Shown here: in pieces, positions 61,762 through 64,000 of the stretch
How positions within the stretch are numbered: position 1 is the first letter of the stretch
How the letters are laid out: every line of letters begins with the position of its first letter
NCBI RefSeq assembly: GCF_003432035.1
Contig: NZ_QOHO01000029.1
Span: 56,665-120,664, forward strand
DNA from: Lacrimispora amygdalina
Lineage (GTDB): Bacteria; Bacillota; Clostridia; Lachnospirales; Lachnospiraceae
DNA length: 64,000 nt
Direction of reading: 5' to 3'
Notes under the pieces: model-generated
Databases searched by the model: none
What the model was told of the DNA's origin: nothing
What the model saw: the letters and a program-made list of their open reading frames with translations, nothing else
Translations under genes and position numbers: made by a program

Positions 61762-62835
61762 TTAACCGGAATTTAAATCAGATGCCGGATTCGTTTTTGA
61801 TCTTTTTTTCTTTTTGTGCAGAATCAGTATCATTATTAACAATATCAGGAATCCCGTCAGTAGAACTGTTTTTGTAAGAATGGATCTTAATATCTCTGAA
61901 AATTCCTCCCTGGTCTGACGTTCATAAACAGCTGTTACAATTTTCTTATAAAGCAAAAGATCTGTCTGGTTTTCCACCCCCTCTTCCACATAAGTTCCCC
62001 GATATACCTTAGCCTTTACAGCAGGAAATGTGACCTCCCCTCCATATATACTCCTTATGTTTTTTACCGCCTTCCTCCCACGCGCCTGTGCAGTACGGAC
62101 CAAATCTCCATTTTGCAGCTCCGGTTCTCCAGTCCATGCAATACTTGTTATTTCATAATAATCCGGAGGTAGATTGAGATACTTTAAAAATGCGTCTGCA
62201 TAATCTATTAAAGGCACTCCATTTGGTATTTCCGTATCTCCCAGTAAATATGATTTTTCCTGATAACCTGATACTGTTATGGGAAAGGTAAAACCGTAAT
62301 CCCAGTAATTACTTTCTTCTACATGAGAAACTGCAGGCAATTCAACTATTTGCTCCTGGTTTAAGTCTTCATCTGTCACCCGTACCTGTGCCCGCTCTGG
62401 GATTTTGTCTATATACTCTACACCCCTATATAAAATAGACGTTTCTGAATACTCCGTTTTTTCTTCCATAGAAATATCAAGAATCTCGCTGGCAGTCAAA
62501 TGATACTTCTTTCCACCTTCTTCCACAGTTTCCTGGGGGATATACCTTTCCGGGTTTCCCACAAAGGGCGGGGAATCAATTGTTAAAACACTGTCAGGAT
62601 AAATTATCTCCTCATAGTCTGTCTGCAGGGACATTAACTGATATTTGATTCCATTTTTTTCGATGGTCCTCTCAAAATGGCTGCTTCCTTCATCCTCCTT
62701 ATTAGTTGTCCGGAATTCTTTCTTTATTTCAACTGTTCTTTCTGAACCGAAAGAAACGTGAAAGAAACCTCCAGTAAAAACAAGAATGGTCAGTAAAGCA
62801 GTGTTAAATTTAATTAAATGGTAAATCCGGATCAT
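61762..62835 (-). CDS. Membrane-anchored extracellular protein of the mobile element, unknown function
   Basis: 357 residues. N-terminal signal-type segment (FNTALLTILVFTGGFFHVSF), a roughly 280-residue outside domain with alternating charged and aromatic residues (EIIYPDSVLTIDSPPFVGNP; ILYRGVEYIDKIPERAQVRV), and a C-terminal helix (VLLTGFLILLIMILILH) followed by the basic stop-transfer KKKKRSKTNP. So both ends are in the cytoplasm or the signal is cleaved. No family recognised. The frame opens at 62844; the start overlaps the ssb gene by about 26-35 bp and lacks a good ribosome site, so translation coupling is likely. Confidence 0.65.
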   Translation of the reverse strand: MIRIYHLIKFNTALLTILVFTGGFFHVSFGSERTVEIKKEFRTTNKEDEGSSHFERTIEKNGIKYQLMSLQTDYEEIIYPDSVLTIDSPPFVGNPERYIPQETVEEGGKKYHLTASEILDISMEEKTEYSETSILYRGVEYIDKIPERAQVRVTDEDLNQEQIVELPAVSHVEESNYWDYGFTFPITVSGYQEKSYLLGDTEIPNGVPLIDYADAFLKYLNLPPDYYEITSIAWTGEPELQNGDLVRTAQARGRKAVKNIRSIYGGEVTFPAVKAKVYRGTYVEEGVENQTDLLLYKKIVTAVYERQTREEFSEILRSILTKTVLLTGFLILLIMILILHKKKKRSKTNPASDLNSG

Positions 62836-63253
62836 CAAGACCATCAGGGATATTTAAAAACCCATCTCCTATTGCGCTGGCAGGTTCCTGCCTTGTAACC
62901 GCCTGATTTCCTCCAGCAGACATGTTCTTACTGTCAGCAAACTCCTGTTCATCAACAATGACCTCAAACGTGTATACCTTAACTCCGTCTTTATTTATGT
63001 AGCTGCCTGTTTGAACTCTTCCAGTAATCAATACTCTCATTCCCTGATAAAAGTATTTTTCTGCAAATTCACCTGTTTTATCAAACGAAACACAGTTAAT
63101 AAAATCAGCCGTTGGCTCATTACTATCCTGATTTTTACGTCCTCTGCGGTCAACGGCAAGTGTATATCTGGCAATCGCCATTGTACGTTCTCCTTGTGAA
63201 TATCTCACTTCCGGGTCTCTGGTTAATCTTCCCATTAAAATTACTCGATTCAT
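62810..63253 (-). CDS. ssb: Single-stranded DNA-binding protein (element-encoded)
   Basis: 147 residues from ATG 63253 (GGAGG 5 nt upstream; ATG 63265 is too close to it). OB-fold (1-105): MNRVILMGRLTRDPEVRYSQ, IARYTLAVDRRGRKNQ, FINCVSFDKTGEFAEKYFYQ, GMRVLITGRVQTGSYINKDG. The C-terminal tail ends DDPDLPFN, close to the DDDIPF tip of cellular SSB that binds replication proteins, with an extra Asn. Conjugative elements and phages often carry such SSBs. Overlaps the small membrane-protein gene upstream by 4 bp and the next gene by 26-35 bp. Confidence 0.92.
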   Translation of the reverse strand: MNRVILMGRLTRDPEVRYSQGERTMAIARYTLAVDRRGRKNQDSNEPTADFINCVSFDKTGEFAEKYFYQGMRVLITGRVQTGSYINKDGVKVYTFEVIVDEQEFADSKNMSAGGNQAVTRQEPASAIGDGFLNIPDGLDDPDLPFN

Positions 63254-63441
63254 ATTTTCCTCCATTCTTTCTGATTACAAGCATCCCTCTTTTTCCTTTG
63301 ATGCATCTGACCATTGGCTTTCCCCGTCTTCTTCTTAGGTCTTAAAACAACAATACAGAATATTAGTGTTACACCCAAAACTACAGCTGACGCATAAATA
63401 AAACCGACTATTAAATATGAAACCATCATGGTGATCAACAT
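63250..63441 (-). CDS. Small single-helix membrane protein of the mobile element
   Basis: 63 residues: one membrane helix (MVSYLIVGFIYASAVVLGVT and LIFCIVVL, about 6-33) and a basic, polar C-terminal tail (RPKKKTGKANGQMHQRKKRD) in the cytoplasm. Stop overlaps the ssb ATG by ATGA. No family recognised. Gene order small membrane protein, ssb, surface protein, small protein, recombinase suggests one early transcript. Confidence 0.55.
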   Translation of the reverse strand: MLITMMVSYLIVGFIYASAVVLGVTLIFCIVVLRPKKKTGKANGQMHQRKKRDACNQKEWRKI

Positions 63442-63985
63442 TGCTTAACCCTGCCTGATCGCCATATAAACCAATTTTTTATTTCCATTCCAAATATTCA
63501 TCATCCTTTCTGGTCTTACTGCTTAAATCATTATGCCTCCTTCACTTCATTGATTGGTCTGACACCTCCTCTCAAAAAATATGGTTAAATATCTGGTTAT
63601 GTCTCTTACATACACTACCCAGTCATGGAATAAAAGAATTAGAATACACAAAAAAAATGGGAATAACCAGATAAAGCCTGTTACTGGAAAAAAAGAGAAT
63701 AATCCTTGATAAATTAAAAATGCAATAAGATAATATAGAAAATTAGAAAATCAAATAAAAAATGTAAGGGGAATAAACTTTAATAACCTGGAATATAAAA
63801 CAGATATTGCAATCATAGAAATGAATTTAGATTTAAGCATTATCATTTTATCAGATATATTACGTTTAGTAAAGCCCTTTTACGATTCTTAAGATAGATT
63901 AACCGCCATATATCTTTCATTATTTCTATATTCTATATGTGGTATAATCTTTAATAGCAAGAACTTTATCAGCAAGGAGAGTAGT
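63442..63985. other. Intergenic control region of the mobile element, about 540 bp
   Basis: Very A/T-rich. A 19-codon minus-strand ORF (63445-63504) starts close behind AGAAAGG and stops 3 bp before the small membrane gene; it may be a leader peptide (doubtful). AGGAGG occurs at 63564-63570 on the minus strand without a long ORF. On the plus strand an extended -10 promoter lies at 63939-63948. No repeats typical of an origin were seen by eye. Confidence 0.4.
63939..63948 (+). promoter_or_regulatory. Extended -10 promoter for the gene at the right edge
   Basis: TGTGGTATAAT: TATAAT at 63943-63948 with TGG just before it (extended -10). No -35 of note. The distance to the GTG at 63986 is about 37 nt. 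Confidence 0.55.
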
Positions 63986-64000
63986 GTGAAAGAAAGTAGA
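63986..64000 (+). CDS. Start of a plus-strand gene cut by the right edge
   Basis: GTG AAA GAA AGT AGA follows AAGGAG (63974-63979) by 6 nt and an extended -10 promoter. Only five codons are in the window. It is divergent from the ssb group; in mobile elements this place is often held by a repressor, but nothing here shows the product. Confidence 0.4.

Noticed and set aside
63445..63504. 19-codon ORF upstream of the small membrane gene as a real gene
   Set aside because: The ribosome site is almost touching the start codons and the peptide resembles nothing known; kept only as a remark.
1..64000. CRISPR array, rRNA or tRNA genes
   Set aside because: No regularly spaced direct repeats, no rRNA-like tracts and no tRNA cloverleaf ends were noticed on either strand.

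Overview
The window looks like chromosome of a Gram-positive, anaerobic member of the Clostridia, most likely Lachnospiraceae (Lacrimispora/Clostridium-like). This is inferred from gene content: a DUF4250 protein, a DUF1385 protein next to prmC/prfA, zinc-type L31 beside rho, an iron-sulphur L-cysteine desulfidase/serine dehydratase homologue, a 28-residue holin-like toxin, and strong AGGAGG ribosome sites with sigma-A promoters. No rRNA or tRNA gene and no CRISPR array was found.

Left part (1-15.8 kb) is core genome, mostly on the minus strand: a VanR/VanS-like two-component pair (kinase cut by the left edge), a ppx-ppk polyphosphate operon, a DUF815 ATPase, pheA, plsC, a predicted membrane protein, cardiolipin synthase, a DUF4250 protein, asparaginase, clpB and a small secreted repeat protein.

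From 15.8 to 29.2 kb lie catabolic modules. The first is an APC permease plus an enolase-superfamily enzyme facing a FadR-type regulator, with a 25-bp palindrome on the promoter. Next come a MATE pump with a Gfo/Idh/MocA oxidoreductase, and a LysR regulator divergent from a cysteine/serine-degrading enzyme with its symporter. Last is uxuA-uxuB with a divergent GntR regulator. A type I toxin gene too short for ordinary ORF calling sits at 29.3 kb, with a candidate antisense RNA.

From 29.5 to 36.1 kb is a core block: prfA, prmC, DUF1385, rpmE, rho and rarA. A GAAC-N4-GTTC box (LexA type) touches the rarA promoter. From 36.3 to 44.1 kb are a GH5 glucanase without a visible signal peptide, an HMA-domain protein, a deacetylase fragment, two chemoreceptors, a Nim-like flavoprotein and pta.

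From 44.3 to 54.8 kb is an unusual same-strand array of about twenty small genes with tiny gaps or overlaps: four GNAT acetyltransferases, a YjbR-GNAT fusion, a glyoxalase, an epimerase, an S66 peptidase, dcd, a racemase, a flavodoxin-fold reductase and a DsbA-like protein. It also holds degraded pieces, including a histidine phosphatase with its middle deleted. It reads as an accessory detoxification/modification island in flux.

From 55 to 60 kb is an RND efflux pump with a divergent TetR regulator. From 60 kb to the right edge is one end of an integrated mobile element: a large serine recombinase whose gene ends 11 bp from the TetR gene, small unknown proteins, a membrane-anchored protein, SSB, and the first codons of a divergent gene at the edge.

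Start codons were chosen from ribosome-site spacing; several differ from the longest reading frame, as noted per gene.
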